Source of the DNA: Nitrospira sp.
GTDB lineage: Bacteria > Nitrospirota > Nitrospiria > Nitrospirales > Nitrospiraceae
Direction: 5' to 3'
Assembly (NCBI GenBank): GCA_016715825.1
Contig: JADJXO010000005.1
Location: forward strand, 62,001 to 126,000
DNA: 64,000 nucleotides
Below, one piece after another: positions 45,646 through 54,667 of this stretch. The notes beneath the pieces are model-generated. The model searched no databases and was not told where the DNA came from. It worked only from the letters and a program-made list of their open reading frames with translations. How positions within the stretch are numbered: the stretch's first letter is position 1; every line of letters begins with the position of its first letter. Both the position numbers and the translations under genes were made by a program.

Positions 45646-47481
45646 ATGACTGACGTGCAGGAAATACGTCAGCTCGAATGCGGGGCTGTGTCTCAAGTGG
45701 ATGGCAGGATCCTCTGGCGCGTGTGGGCTCCCAATGCGAAACGCGTAGACCTGGAATTGCTGGAGGGAGATGGCTGGAAGACATACATCATGACACGCGA
45801 AGAGCGGGGATACTTTAGTTGTGAGAAGGGGGAGATCCATAGCGGGCAACGCTACGTCTATCATCTGAATAGCGGTCCACCACGGCCGGACCCGGCTTCC
45901 CGCTGGCAACCAGATGGAGTTAATCTGCCGTCAGCGGTGCTCCGTCTGGATGAATTCCAGTGGACTGACGCGGGCTGGGGGGGTATCCCACGCGAAGATC
46001 TCGTGTTCTATGAATTACATGTCGGCACATTTACGCCAGAAGGCACATTTGATGCGGTCATCCCCCGGCTTGCTTCATTGCGTGACCTGGGGGTCACCGC
46101 GATTGAGATTATGCCGGTCGCACAATTTTCCGGTACGCGCAATTGGGGATATGATGGCGTGCATCCCTATGCCCCCCAGCACAGCTATGGTGGGCCGCAC
46201 GGCTTCCACCGTCTCGTAGATGCGTGTCACCGCCACGGACTCGCGGTGTTTCTCGACGTGGTCTACAACCATATTGGACCGGAAGGGGCCTATCTGAGCG
46301 AATTCGGTCCGTATTTCACTGAACGCTATCAAACGCCTTGGGGAGCAGGAGTCAATTATGACGACCGAGGCTCGGATCCGGTGCGAGAGTTCGTGTGTGA
46401 CAATGTGCGCATGTGGATCCGTGACTACCATATTGATGGCTTACGATTGGATGCCGTCCACGCCATTTACGACCTTGGCGCCCGCCACATTTTACGGGAT
46501 ATCAAAGACGCCGCTGAGTCGGCCTCGAAGGCACGGGGTCACATCGCGCATATTGTGGCGGAAAGCGATCTCAATGACATCCGTCTCTTACTGTCACCCG
46601 ATCGAGGTGGTTATGGAGTGGACGCTCAGTGGAGCGATGATTTTCATCATGCCATTCACACCTGTCTCACCGGTGAAGAACACGGGTATTATGCCGACTA
46701 TGGGCAACCCTCTCAAATAGTCAAAGCGTTGACTGACACCTTCGTGCTGGACGGAGGCTATAGTCGATCACGTGATCGGTGCCATGGCGCCGTCAATGCG
46801 GGGCTTTCTGGAGATCGCTTCGTAATCTGCATTCAGAATCATGATCAGATCGGCAATCGTGCGTCAGGCGATCGGCTGAGCACGCTATTGTCCCCCACGG
46901 CACGGCGCCTCGCGGCAAGCATGTTGCTCTTGGCCCCGCATTTGCCACTCCTCTTTATGGGGGAAGAGTACGGCGAGCCGCATCCGTTCCCGTTTTTCTG
47001 TTCCTTCAATGACCCAGTACTCATCGAAAGTGTTCGATTGGGTCGTCGGAGGGAATTCGAAGCGTTTCACAGGGACGGTGCCGACGTGCCGGATCCACAG
47101 GCCGAGTCAACGTTCGAGGTCTCCCGGCTAACCTGGTCTTGGGAATCAGACCCCCATCAATCAGGACTTCGCACATTGTATCAAGATCTGCTGCGGGCGC
47201 GGCGTGAATGGCCCGCCCTGCATAACTACGTCCACCGCACGGCTCGTTTGCTTCCCGTCGCCAATCCCGTATTGGAGCTCATCCGCGGTGATCTGAGTGC
47301 TGATCCACAACAGTCCCTTCGAGCTCTCTTCAACCTGACCAGAGAAGAACAGCTGATTCCGGACGAGAGCCGAGGAGGATTGCGGTGGAGTTCCGAGGCG
47401 GAACGCTATCATGGCGCGCGGGCTGTTCCATCTTCTGATCACACATTGTTGCCTTATGAGTGTCTCGTCTTTCAGACATAG
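45646..47481 (+). CDS. treZ: Malto-oligosyltrehalose trehalohydrolase
   Basis: A 611-aa GH13 enzyme that releases trehalose from the product of TreY. The N-terminal CBM48-type domain (IGRVWAPNAKRVDLELL-like) is followed by DLVFYELHVGTFTPEGTFDA, GLAVFLDVVYNHIGPEG, nucleophile Asp in IDGLRLDAVHAIYD (about 266), Glu in IVAESDLND (about 304) and CIQNHDQIGNRASGDRL (about 400). ATG follows GTGAGGGG. malQ begins 9 bp after its stop, so the two are cotranscribed. Confidence 0.95.
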   Translation: MTDVQEIRQLECGAVSQVDGRILWRVWAPNAKRVDLELLEGDGWKTYIMTREERGYFSCEKGEIHSGQRYVYHLNSGPPRPDPASRWQPDGVNLPSAVLRLDEFQWTDAGWGGIPREDLVFYELHVGTFTPEGTFDAVIPRLASLRDLGVTAIEIMPVAQFSGTRNWGYDGVHPYAPQHSYGGPHGFHRLVDACHRHGLAVFLDVVYNHIGPEGAYLSEFGPYFTERYQTPWGAGVNYDDRGSDPVREFVCDNVRMWIRDYHIDGLRLDAVHAIYDLGARHILRDIKDAAESASKARGHIAHIVAESDLNDIRLLLSPDRGGYGVDAQWSDDFHHAIHTCLTGEEHGYYADYGQPSQIVKALTDTFVLDGGYSRSRDRCHGAVNAGLSGDRFVICIQNHDQIGNRASGDRLSTLLSPTARRLAASMLLLAPHLPLLFMGEEYGEPHPFPFFCSFNDPVLIESVRLGRRREFEAFHRDGADVPDPQAESTFEVSRLTWSWESDPHQSGLRTLYQDLLRARREWPALHNYVHRTARLLPVANPVLELIRGDLSADPQQSLRALFNLTREEQLIPDESRGGLRWSSEAERYHGARAVPSSDHTLLPYECLVFQT

Positions 47482-47490
47482 AGAAGGTCT

Positions 47491-49344
47491 ATGAGCCGTG
47501 ATGCATGGGATATTGATGCCGTCTACCTAGGCGCGGATGGGAAGGAGCGTCGAGTCGCCCGCGAATCCATCGAAGCAATCCGATCAGCCATCGGATCCGC
47601 ACCTTCCAAGCCAGAGTCTTTATTTGATGAGCCGGTCAATGTGGTGCATGAGGGGAAATCGTTGCGATTCTCCGGACGGGCCGAGTTGCACCTGGAAGAC
47701 GGTACAGTGATGGAGGTATGTGATCGCCTTCCAACCAACGTGCCGACCGGCTACCACGAGCTCGTTCCGATTGGCCGGACTTCCTCCACGAAGCTGATTG
47801 TGACGCCGGGACGCTGTCACCTTCCTTTAGGATTAAGAACGTGGGGCTGGAGCGCGCAGGTGTATGCCACCCGAAGCAAAACCAGCTGGGGGATCGGAGA
47901 CTTGGCCGATCTTCGCCGCCTTGGGAAATGGGCCGAGTCTCTTGGCGCGGGAATGCTGCTCATTAATCCGCTGAATGCCGCACTTCCTCTCCTGCCACAG
48001 GAGGCAAGCCCCTATTCGCCTTCTAGCCGCCGTTACCGGAATCCACTCTATCTCCGGATCGACGACGTGCCCGGGATCGAGCGCGTGCAAGCCGATCTAC
48101 GCCCGCATGCTGCCGCTGCTCAGGCCTTGAATGACGAGCGCACGATCAATCGCGATCGCGTGTTTCAATTCAAATTGGACGCCCTGCATAAATTATGGGC
48201 TGTGTTTAGCGACGACGCGGATTTCGATCGATTTCAGCGAGACCACGGATCATCGCTCGACCAATTCGCTGTGTTTAACGTCTTGGTAGAAGAGTATGGC
48301 ACTGACTGGCGACAATGGCCGTCCGACTATCGACATCCGGACGGAGTGGGCGTGCAGCGGTTCGTGCAGGAATATGCCGATCGCGTGCGTTTTCACAAAT
48401 GGCTGCAATGGCTTTTGGATTGCCAATTGAAGCAGGCCGCGGAGCCGGTGGCGTTGATCCAGGACTTGCCCATCGGCTTTTCGCCCAATGGTGCCGATGC
48501 TTGGGCCTGGCAGGATCTTCTGGCACTTGATTGTTCGATCGGAGCGCCTCCGGATTTATACAACAAAGAGGGACAGAACTGGGGCTTGCCGCCCTTCATA
48601 CCCCACCGCCTTCGGCAAGCGGCCTATGAACCATTCATTCAGACGATCCGTGCCGTCATGAAACATACCGGCGGGCTGCGTATCGACCATGTCATGGGTC
48701 TGTTCCGACTCTGGTGGGTGCCACCGGGACAGACACCGAAACACGGTGCCTATGTACGATATCGAGCCGATGACCTGTTGGGGATCATCGCGTTGGAAAG
48801 TCAGCGGGCAAGTGCGATCGTGGTTGGTGAAGATCTTGGCACTGTTGAGGAGGGGGTGCGTGAGCAGATGGCCGCGTGCGATATGCTGTCGTATCGGCTG
48901 CTGTGGTTTGAAGAGGTGGCACCAAGGGAATATCCAGAGAAGGCGTTGGCGGCGATTACCACGCATGATCTCCCGACGCTGGCTGGCATCTGGACCGGAC
49001 AGGATGTTGAACTCCAGTTGCGAAGCGGGCTTAATCCGGACAAGGCTCAATCGGAAGAATTACGGCAGAAAATCGTACAAGCCAGTGGAGTGGATCCACA
49101 TGTCGATGTAGAAACGGCTGCTATCCGAACCTTCGACCAATTGGCTGCTGCGCCGTCCGTCATTGTGATGGCCACGATGGAAGCGGCCTGCGTGGTCTCT
49201 GAGCGGCCGAATATGCCAGGAGCGGATGGCGCGTATCCCAATTGGTCGTTGGCTCTACCGCTTCCGCTTGAGGAAATCGAACGAGTGGCATTCCCGCGTT
49301 CCCTTGCCAGGGTCTTACAGCGCAATCGACCAGCAGTACCATGA
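47491..49344 (+). CDS. malQ: 4-alpha-glucanotransferase (amylomaltase)
   Basis: A 617-aa GH77 enzyme that disproportionates maltodextrins. The N-terminal 110 residues form an extra beta domain. The barrel begins with GWSAQVYATRSKTSWGIGDL. Catalytic Asp is in GLRIDHVMGLFRLWWVPPG (about 396), Glu in VVGEDLGTVEEGVREQM (about 445) and the third carboxylate in TTHDLPTLAGIW (about 490). GAGAAGG precedes the ATG. Works with TreY/TreZ and GlgX by elongating short chains that TreY cannot use. Confidence 0.94.
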   Translation: MSRDAWDIDAVYLGADGKERRVARESIEAIRSAIGSAPSKPESLFDEPVNVVHEGKSLRFSGRAELHLEDGTVMEVCDRLPTNVPTGYHELVPIGRTSSTKLIVTPGRCHLPLGLRTWGWSAQVYATRSKTSWGIGDLADLRRLGKWAESLGAGMLLINPLNAALPLLPQEASPYSPSSRRYRNPLYLRIDDVPGIERVQADLRPHAAAAQALNDERTINRDRVFQFKLDALHKLWAVFSDDADFDRFQRDHGSSLDQFAVFNVLVEEYGTDWRQWPSDYRHPDGVGVQRFVQEYADRVRFHKWLQWLLDCQLKQAAEPVALIQDLPIGFSPNGADAWAWQDLLALDCSIGAPPDLYNKEGQNWGLPPFIPHRLRQAAYEPFIQTIRAVMKHTGGLRIDHVMGLFRLWWVPPGQTPKHGAYVRYRADDLLGIIALESQRASAIVVGEDLGTVEEGVREQMAACDMLSYRLLWFEEVAPREYPEKALAAITTHDLPTLAGIWTGQDVELQLRSGLNPDKAQSEELRQKIVQASGVDPHVDVETAAIRTFDQLAAAPSVIVMATMEAACVVSERPNMPGADGAYPNWSLALPLPLEEIERVAFPRSLARVLQRNRPAVP

Positions 49345-49438
49345 AAGCGAGAATACTGCCCTAGATAATTCACTATGCGCCGATTTCTCGAGAGTGCTGT
49401 TACGGTGTCAAACGCATTGCTAAGAAAGGGACCTCAAA

Positions 49439-50563
49439 ATGGCAAGAAACCATCAGCCCCGCTCATTAACCGCTCCCATTCGATATGCGGTCGTCGGATT
49501 AGGGCACATTGCACAATCCTCGGTACTTCCGGCTTTTGCTCATGCTAAGAATTCCAAACTCGAGGCACTGATCTCGGATGATCCTCGCAAACTTAAATAT
49601 CTGGGGCGACAATATGGTGTGACGCATCAGGCGTCCTATAGCCAATACGAAAAATGTTTGAAAGAAGGCGCAATCGATGCCGTCTATATCGCGCTGCCCA
49701 ATAGTCTTCATTGCGAGTATGCAGTTCGTGCCGCCCTGGCAGGGGTTCATGTCCTCTGTGAAAAGCCCATGGCTGTCACCGAACAAGAATGTCGAAAAAT
49801 GATCCAGGCGGCGGAGAAAGCCGATGTCAAACTCATGATCGCATATCGCCTGCATTTTGATAAAGCCAATATGCGTACTGTGGCTCTGGCCCAATCTGGG
49901 AAACTTGGCGACCTACGTTTGTTCCAGTCTGTGTTTACGATGCAGGTACGTCCCGGTGATATCCGGACCAAGGCGCAACTCGGTGGGGGATCGCTGTACG
50001 ATATCGGTGTATATTGCGTGAATGCGGCCCGTTATGTGTATCGGGACAACCCTATTGAAGTGAATGCGTGTCTTGTGAAGGGAACTGATCGACGGTTTCG
50101 GGAAGTCGATGAAATGGTCGCCGTCTGGTTGCGCTTTCCTGGTGACAGGCTGGCGACATTCATTTGCAGTTTCGGAGCCGCAGATGCGTCCTCGTATGAG
50201 GTGGTCGGCACAAAGGGACGGGTGCGGTTGTCCCCGGCCTTCGAGTATGGAGGACATTTGGAGCAACAGGTGGTGTTGAACGGAAAAAAACGATCGAATC
50301 AGTATCAAGCCGGCGATCAATTCGCGCCGGAGCTGATCTACTTTTCAAATTGCATTCTTAAGAAGACAGAACCCGAGTCCTCCGGGATGGAAGGTCTAAT
50401 TGATGTCATGATTATTCGGGCACTCTATCGCTCAGCCAAAAGCGCCCGTCCGGTGCCGCTGACATTGCCGGGGAAAAAAGACTGGCCTTCACCCGATCTC
50501 GTTATGGAAAAGCCACCGATCCCCAAGGCAAAACTAATTCATGTGCAATCGCCTGCGCTCTAG
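49439..50563 (+). CDS. Gfo/Idh/MocA-family sugar oxidoreductase
   Basis: A 374-aa NAD(P)-dependent dehydrogenase. The Rossmann domain has VVGLGHIAQSSVLPAF near residue 20, and the conserved Lys is in HVLCEKPMAVTEQE (about 108). The C-terminal sheet domain contains GGGSLYDIGVYCVNAARYV. It is close to glucose-fructose oxidoreductase-type members by length and layout, but lacks an export signal. Substrate unknown; its place 94 bp after malQ suggests a glucose- or trehalose-derived sugar. AAGAAAGGGACC precedes the ATG. Confidence 0.88.
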   Translation: MARNHQPRSLTAPIRYAVVGLGHIAQSSVLPAFAHAKNSKLEALISDDPRKLKYLGRQYGVTHQASYSQYEKCLKEGAIDAVYIALPNSLHCEYAVRAALAGVHVLCEKPMAVTEQECRKMIQAAEKADVKLMIAYRLHFDKANMRTVALAQSGKLGDLRLFQSVFTMQVRPGDIRTKAQLGGGSLYDIGVYCVNAARYVYRDNPIEVNACLVKGTDRRFREVDEMVAVWLRFPGDRLATFICSFGAADASSYEVVGTKGRVRLSPAFEYGGHLEQQVVLNGKKRSNQYQAGDQFAPELIYFSNCILKKTEPESSGMEGLIDVMIIRALYRSAKSARPVPLTLPGKKDWPSPDLVMEKPPIPKAKLIHVQSPAL

Positions 50564-51298
50564 TGGCACGGAAAAAATAGCCGGCTTGACTCATTGCAAT
50601 CATGTTTCGCCACTTCGCGTCGGTATTTCTTTTTTAACCAGGAGGGCAGCGTTTCCAGTTCCTCATCGATCGCGCCATCAGTGCAAGTATGATCCTCGCT
50701 CCTTCTTTCGTTTCAAAAGTGAGTGGATGTATCCAGTATTAACCGCTGGCGTCTAAAGTGTAAAAGCATTCATTGACGAATAGATCATAAACTAACGGAG
50801 TTACTAGTAGGTGGTATACACTGCATAACGCCTAAGTAAGGCATTAATTAAATAAGTCTTGATAAATATGTTCGTCCTTATCCGCCACAATGTGATCGCT
50901 AGCCTAATTAGTTCGAGCCAACATCGCCTATCATTCTTCGCTCTCGGATCAGAAACTACTGCCATCTGCCCCGAGTTGATGACTGAAGCCCCCACGTTAA
51001 TCCATTGCGCTTTGGATTTCCTATTCCACCGCCGCTTCAGGTAGCCAACGCCTCTAAGGCGGACACAGTGCATTTGCCCGCTATGCGCGAGCTATTTTCT
51101 CAGACTCTCCCAAGGTTTCTGGGGGTGTGCATCTCGAGAGGAACGTTCTGTAGTAACCAGCTTACATCCAAGGGTTTGGCGAGGAGCATTTGGTTCTAGT
51201 CTCTCATTAGACGCTACGAACTTCTCGCTGCATGCCGTTCTGCACCAACATGTTTGTGAAGCAATTCTTACGGGATAGGTGACAGAATTGATAATTGA

Positions 51299-51454
51299 AC
51301 GCGGGTTAGCACCATGTCTGAGTTGCGAGAAATCTTCCGCAAGCTTGAACTGACGAATCGCAGTCAATGCCTGGACTACGCCAAAGCAAATAAGTCTCGC
51401 AAACCGCAAAGTATGCCAAAGCTGGTACAGCGGTTTGTGTCTATCATAATATGA
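51299..51454 (+). pseudogene. Remnant of a LuxR-type helix-turn-helix
   Basis: After an in-frame TGA the frame reads TRVSTMSELREIFRKLELTN then RSQCLDYAKANKSRK, and stops at TGA 51452. Intact LuxR/NarL domains read TVxxHxxxIFRKLxxxNRxQAxxYA at this place, so this is the recognition helix and dimer helix of a lost regulator. An ATG at 51314 exists, but without a ribosome binding site. Confidence 0.5.
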
Positions 51455-51549
51455 GCTCTAATCAAAAAGACTACTTACTCCATGACCTAGGGATGGGAAA
51501 GGGACAGTCTTTTGATTCTAAGGAATTACTAACGGATGTGGGGACGCTT

Positions 51550-51593
51550 CCGAAGCGGTTGTGTCATGCTCATGCATGGCACAACCGCTTCGG
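51550..51593. repeat. Near-perfect 20-bp inverted repeat with tetraloop
   Basis: The arms 51550-51569 and 51574-51593 pair over 20 bp with a single G-T pair and a 4-base loop (TCAT). No U-tract follows on either strand. It is not a standard terminator, and may be a palindromic mobile or REP-like unit, a protein-binding site or the end of a lost element. Confidence 0.75.
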
Positions 51594-51655
51594 AGATGTT
51601 GACTGACACCCGTATAGACTACCTGTTAATGCAGAAACTACGGCGGTCCAAACAT

Positions 51656-52453
51656 TTACTTGCCTGATAAACTTTGGGGTTGAGCGGATTGCTGTTCTCC
51701 AGGATTTATGACGAGTGGCAACTTGAGATTGTCAGGTAGTACTACCATTTTGGAAGTTTGACTATCATATAACTTGTAACGCAAGTATTCCGGGGTGAGC
51801 GTCCGGTTAATTGTTTCCTGAACTTTGGCCTGACTTTCCGCGCGCGCCCGCGCAATTTCGGCATCCTTTCCCGCAAGCAGCAGTTCAAACTCCTTTTGTT
51901 CTTTTTGCTGTTTTTGGGCCTGCGTTTGTTCAAGAGCGGTTAATACAAGTTTCGGGAGATCGACGTCTGCAATCGTGACGCTTTGAATCGCTAAGTGCCT
52001 ATCCTTGAGTCTTTCCTGAACCACTGTTTGCGCCTTCTGGGAAATTTCCGCACTTTTCTCACCTACCATCAATGCGGGGTATGTCGCGACGACCTGACGA
52101 ACCGCTGCGACAAATTCCGGCTGGACGATTTGCGAATAATATTGGCGTCCTACCGACAGGGCTAAATAGTACACTTCTTCTGGAATTGGCCTCAGCACAA
52201 TGGCGGCTTTGATATCCACTTGCACATCGTCTGCGCTCCAGGCATCAACTTTCTCTGCATACGTCTGCCAACGCACATTATAGAAATAGATCTCATTCCA
52301 CGGCGCCTTCCAGTACGACCCTTCTTTGAGTGGTTCTTTATCAAGACCCGATGAGCGGAACATGAGGCCTCGCTCACCCGGTAGCACGGTGGAGCACGCG
52401 GTGGTAATAAGAAGGAATGCTGCGAGAATCAAGAGCGATGTTGCGCGAGTCAT
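51656..52453 (-). CDS. SPFH/band 7 (prohibitin-like) lipoprotein
   Basis: The 265-aa product has a lipoprotein signal with lipobox LITTACS (Cys about residue 20). The SPFH/band 7 domain (about 25-190) shows TVLPGERGLMFRSSG, VQVDIKAAIVLRPIPEEVYY and VQERLKDRHLAIQSVTIADV. A Gln/Glu-rich coiled coil follows (about 180-225). Band 7 proteins form ring-shaped membrane scaffolds. Lipidation is unusual, since most have a membrane helix, and would put it on the periplasmic side. TAGGAGG precedes the ATG. Confidence 0.87.
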   Translation of the reverse strand: MTRATSLLILAAFLLITTACSTVLPGERGLMFRSSGLDKEPLKEGSYWKAPWNEIYFYNVRWQTYAEKVDAWSADDVQVDIKAAIVLRPIPEEVYYLALSVGRQYYSQIVQPEFVAAVRQVVATYPALMVGEKSAEISQKAQTVVQERLKDRHLAIQSVTIADVDLPKLVLTALEQTQAQKQQKEQKEFELLLAGKDAEIARARAESQAKVQETINRTLTPEYLRYKLYDSQTSKMVVLPDNLKLPLVINPGEQQSAQPQSLSGK

Positions 52454-53423
52454 TGTACCTCCTAATTAATAGCGATAATAATTGCCCACTTTAAAGAGGA
52501 GATAATCCTGAGAACACTAGCAAACGCCCGAGACAGTACGATGGAGAAGCACAAACCGATGAGTCATATATTTGCTTCTCAACCTTGGCCGGTAGGAGAA
52601 AAACATGGATCAGTTTCGGCAGGAGCCTGAGTCCATCTCCGGTGAGTCTGCAGAAAGGTGGAAATAGCCTAAAAAGAAAATAATGCAGTGTGTAGTTTGC
52701 AGTGACCGCTTCAGCAAACTCTCATTCCCCTAAGGCATAAATAAGTAAGGTGACTTCGATTCCCAAGGCGGCCTAGTACCAATGTCTTGTCACGACATAA
52801 CTGCAGACTAGGATGCCAATCACGACCGTAATAGATAGCCAGGCTATCTTCACCACTGGATCATGAACCCGTTGGAGTGGTTTCCGAAACGGATTGGGGA
52901 ACACTGTCACAGAGCACTTCCTTCTGCAGTAGGCCCACTAGCAGATCTATTGGCACTCTACCCCACGGGAAAAGGAAGACCACTCGCTTGTTCCCTAGGA
53001 TGGTGGTTGAACGATGGCCATTTAGCGATGACCACGGTGCCTATTTCCGGCCGACACCATCGGGCATTCAGGCATTTCACCAGTCTGATAAAGCAAACCA
53101 TGCTGGTGAGGTCGGACGAATTGTTTTAATCTTCTCCGTGAATTACCTCAATTTATATTCTTAGGACGCTAAGAGAGTATGTGACCGATTTGGCACAGAC
53201 GTATAATGCCCCGATTAATTTAGATCCACTTGGTCTTTATCTCCCCGCAGATTGTATGCGCCACCCGTTGCAAGGCACTCGATGGGTAGACCGACTGCTT
53301 CACTACTTCGCGATACCTAACACGTCGTTGCATTTATCCCTGTGGTCCCCGCGCAGTAGTCTAAAGCTGAACATTCCAAGCCGCTCTCGATGAAGATATG
53401 TGCGTCTTCTTCCTATCGCTCTT
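52454..53423. other. Intergenic region of about 1 kb
   Basis: Holds one small membrane-protein gene (52773-52910, minus). A 20-codon frame at 52605 (MDQFRQEPESISGESAERWK) is preceded by TAGGAG and ends at TAG; it may be the start of a lost gene. Other frames of 70-95 codons show no protein pattern. Confidence 0.4.
52773..52910 (-). CDS. Small single-span membrane protein (45 aa)
   Basis: From GTG 52910, with AAGGAAG six bases upstream, the minus strand reads a 20-residue basic N-terminus (PNPFRKPLQRVHDPVVK) and then one membrane helix (IAWLSITVVIGILVCSYVV), ending TRHWY with TAG at 52773. The good ribosome binding site, positive-inside charge and clean helix support a real gene. No family recognised. 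Confidence 0.6.
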   Translation of the reverse strand: MTVFPNPFRKPLQRVHDPVVKIAWLSITVVIGILVCSYVVTRHWY

Positions 53424-53457
53424 CCCAGTGGTGAGGCATCCGAGGTGTTGCTATTGT
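53424..53457 (+). promoter_or_regulatory. Promoter-like element CCCAGTGG-N18-GCTATTGT
   Basis: CTCTT leads into CCCAGTGG (53424-53431), then 18 bp, then GCTATTGT (53450-53457), 76 bp before the outer-membrane protein start at 53500. Confidence 0.45.
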
Positions 53458-53499
53458 CCGATTCACTGTCAGTAAATCTTTCACCATAGGATGGGTTGT

Positions 53500-54381
53500 A
53501 TGAAATCTATAAAGCGTTTAATCCTCAGCGGCACACTCAGCGTTTTGGTGAGTGTCACCGGGTCATATGCGCAAACCACGACTGACGCAGAACTGGGGTC
53601 TCCGGAATTGGGCCCCTCTGTCCCACGTCAACGTTCCATCGCCGACGACCGCGTGCCACCCGAGCGAGTGCTAGTGCAAGAACGTCTTGTGGAACGAAAA
53701 CACGAAGGAGAGCTCTACGTGGCTGGCTTTGGTGGTTTCACGCTAGGACACAGTTTCTCACACCCGGAAGGAAGAGGAAGCCTCGCGGGCCAAACCTTCG
53801 ACAGTTTCGATCTCGCCAACTCGGTGATCTATGGAATGAAAATCGGGTACTTCCATCCAGGCCGATTGAATTGGTTGGGCCTTGAAGTAGAAGGGTTCAA
53901 TACGACCCCTCACTTGCAACAGCAAAATAGTGTGCCGGGTACGTACCTGCGTGTGTCCACTCTCGCCTTCAATGTCATTGCACGCAAAAGGTTAGCCTGT
54001 AGAGCAGATGATCCTGATGCATACGATGGCACCCGTCGTACCACACGTTACGATAAAGATGACCGTCGCTATTATGAGGCAGAGAGAACCGCCACCGAGG
54101 AAAATGCGAGATGTCCCTTACAAGTCTATGCGGGTGCGGGACCCGCGATCTTCTTCGCCGAAACCTCCAATCAGTTTGGGCGCAGTGGCGACAATGGAGA
54201 AGTAGGGGTCAATGCGCTGGCTGGCATGAAATATTTCGTGCATCGGAATGTCGCCGTGTTCGGCGAATATAAGTTCAACTATGCTGGGTTCGATTTCACT
54301 CAGCTTCAAGGCACGACCGCCGGAATTCAAGGAAATTATAAGGCAAGTCATTTTGTAGGAGGCCTGGCCATCCATTTTTGA
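53500..54381 (+). CDS. Outer-membrane beta-barrel protein
   Basis: The product is 293 aa from ATG 53500; ATG 53491 is in frame but further from AGGA. A signal peptide (about 1-24, ending SYA-QT) and a polar linker precede an OmpA/OmpW-size barrel. GELYVAGFGGFTLGHSFSHP is the first strand, and the alternating strands end with ASHFVGGLAIHF, whose final Phe is the sorting signature of outer-membrane proteins. A charged loop (about 165-200, DDPDAYDG to EENARC) with two Cys may be extracellular. Function unknown. Confidence 0.82.
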   Translation: MKSIKRLILSGTLSVLVSVTGSYAQTTTDAELGSPELGPSVPRQRSIADDRVPPERVLVQERLVERKHEGELYVAGFGGFTLGHSFSHPEGRGSLAGQTFDSFDLANSVIYGMKIGYFHPGRLNWLGLEVEGFNTTPHLQQQNSVPGTYLRVSTLAFNVIARKRLACRADDPDAYDGTRRTTRYDKDDRRYYEAERTATEENARCPLQVYAGAGPAIFFAETSNQFGRSGDNGEVGVNALAGMKYFVHRNVAVFGEYKFNYAGFDFTQLQGTTAGIQGNYKASHFVGGLAIHF

Positions 54382-54667
54382 AGTGAGTTCTTCAGGGTAC
54401 GATATGACGAATACAAAGGCCGGGGATGTTGCATGAATAAAAACCGACAAAATCACCGGCATGTTCATCGGTCGAGATGGGCCATCAAGGAAATCAGACG
54501 CCATACCCTTCGCGCTAATCTAATCTGTCATGAGGTTGGGATGAAGATCATGCCTCACGCAGCCTTTGGGGTATTCATCTTTACACGAGATTTGTAATGG
54601 GCAATTGCTTAGCGCGAAAGCTTAGGAAGTGATGAAACATCAGGAGCATTCTAGAAAAGGAGAACGT

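Larger units (their letters stand above)
50564..51655. other. Intergenic region of about 1.1 kb with a LuxR remnant and a long hairpin
   Basis: Apart from the LuxR-type tail at 51299-51454 and the 44-bp inverted repeat at 51550-51593 nothing coding is supported. An 89-codon minus-strand frame at 50804-51073 is Arg-rich and shows no known pattern. Confidence 0.4.

Noticed and set aside
45544..45909. 121-codon minus-strand frame overlapping the treZ start
   Set aside because: Shadow of the treZ N-terminus; no ribosome binding site.
11422..51454. In-frame TAG/TGA codons at several places read as stop-codon reassignment or readthrough
   Set aside because: Stops occur only in genes that also show other damage (start loss, indels), and intact genes use TAG, TGA and TAA as normal ends. 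Decay explains them better.
53181..53393. 70-codon frame starting GTG before the outer-membrane protein gene
   Set aside because: Product looks random, and the frame ends before the promoter-like element of the next gene.
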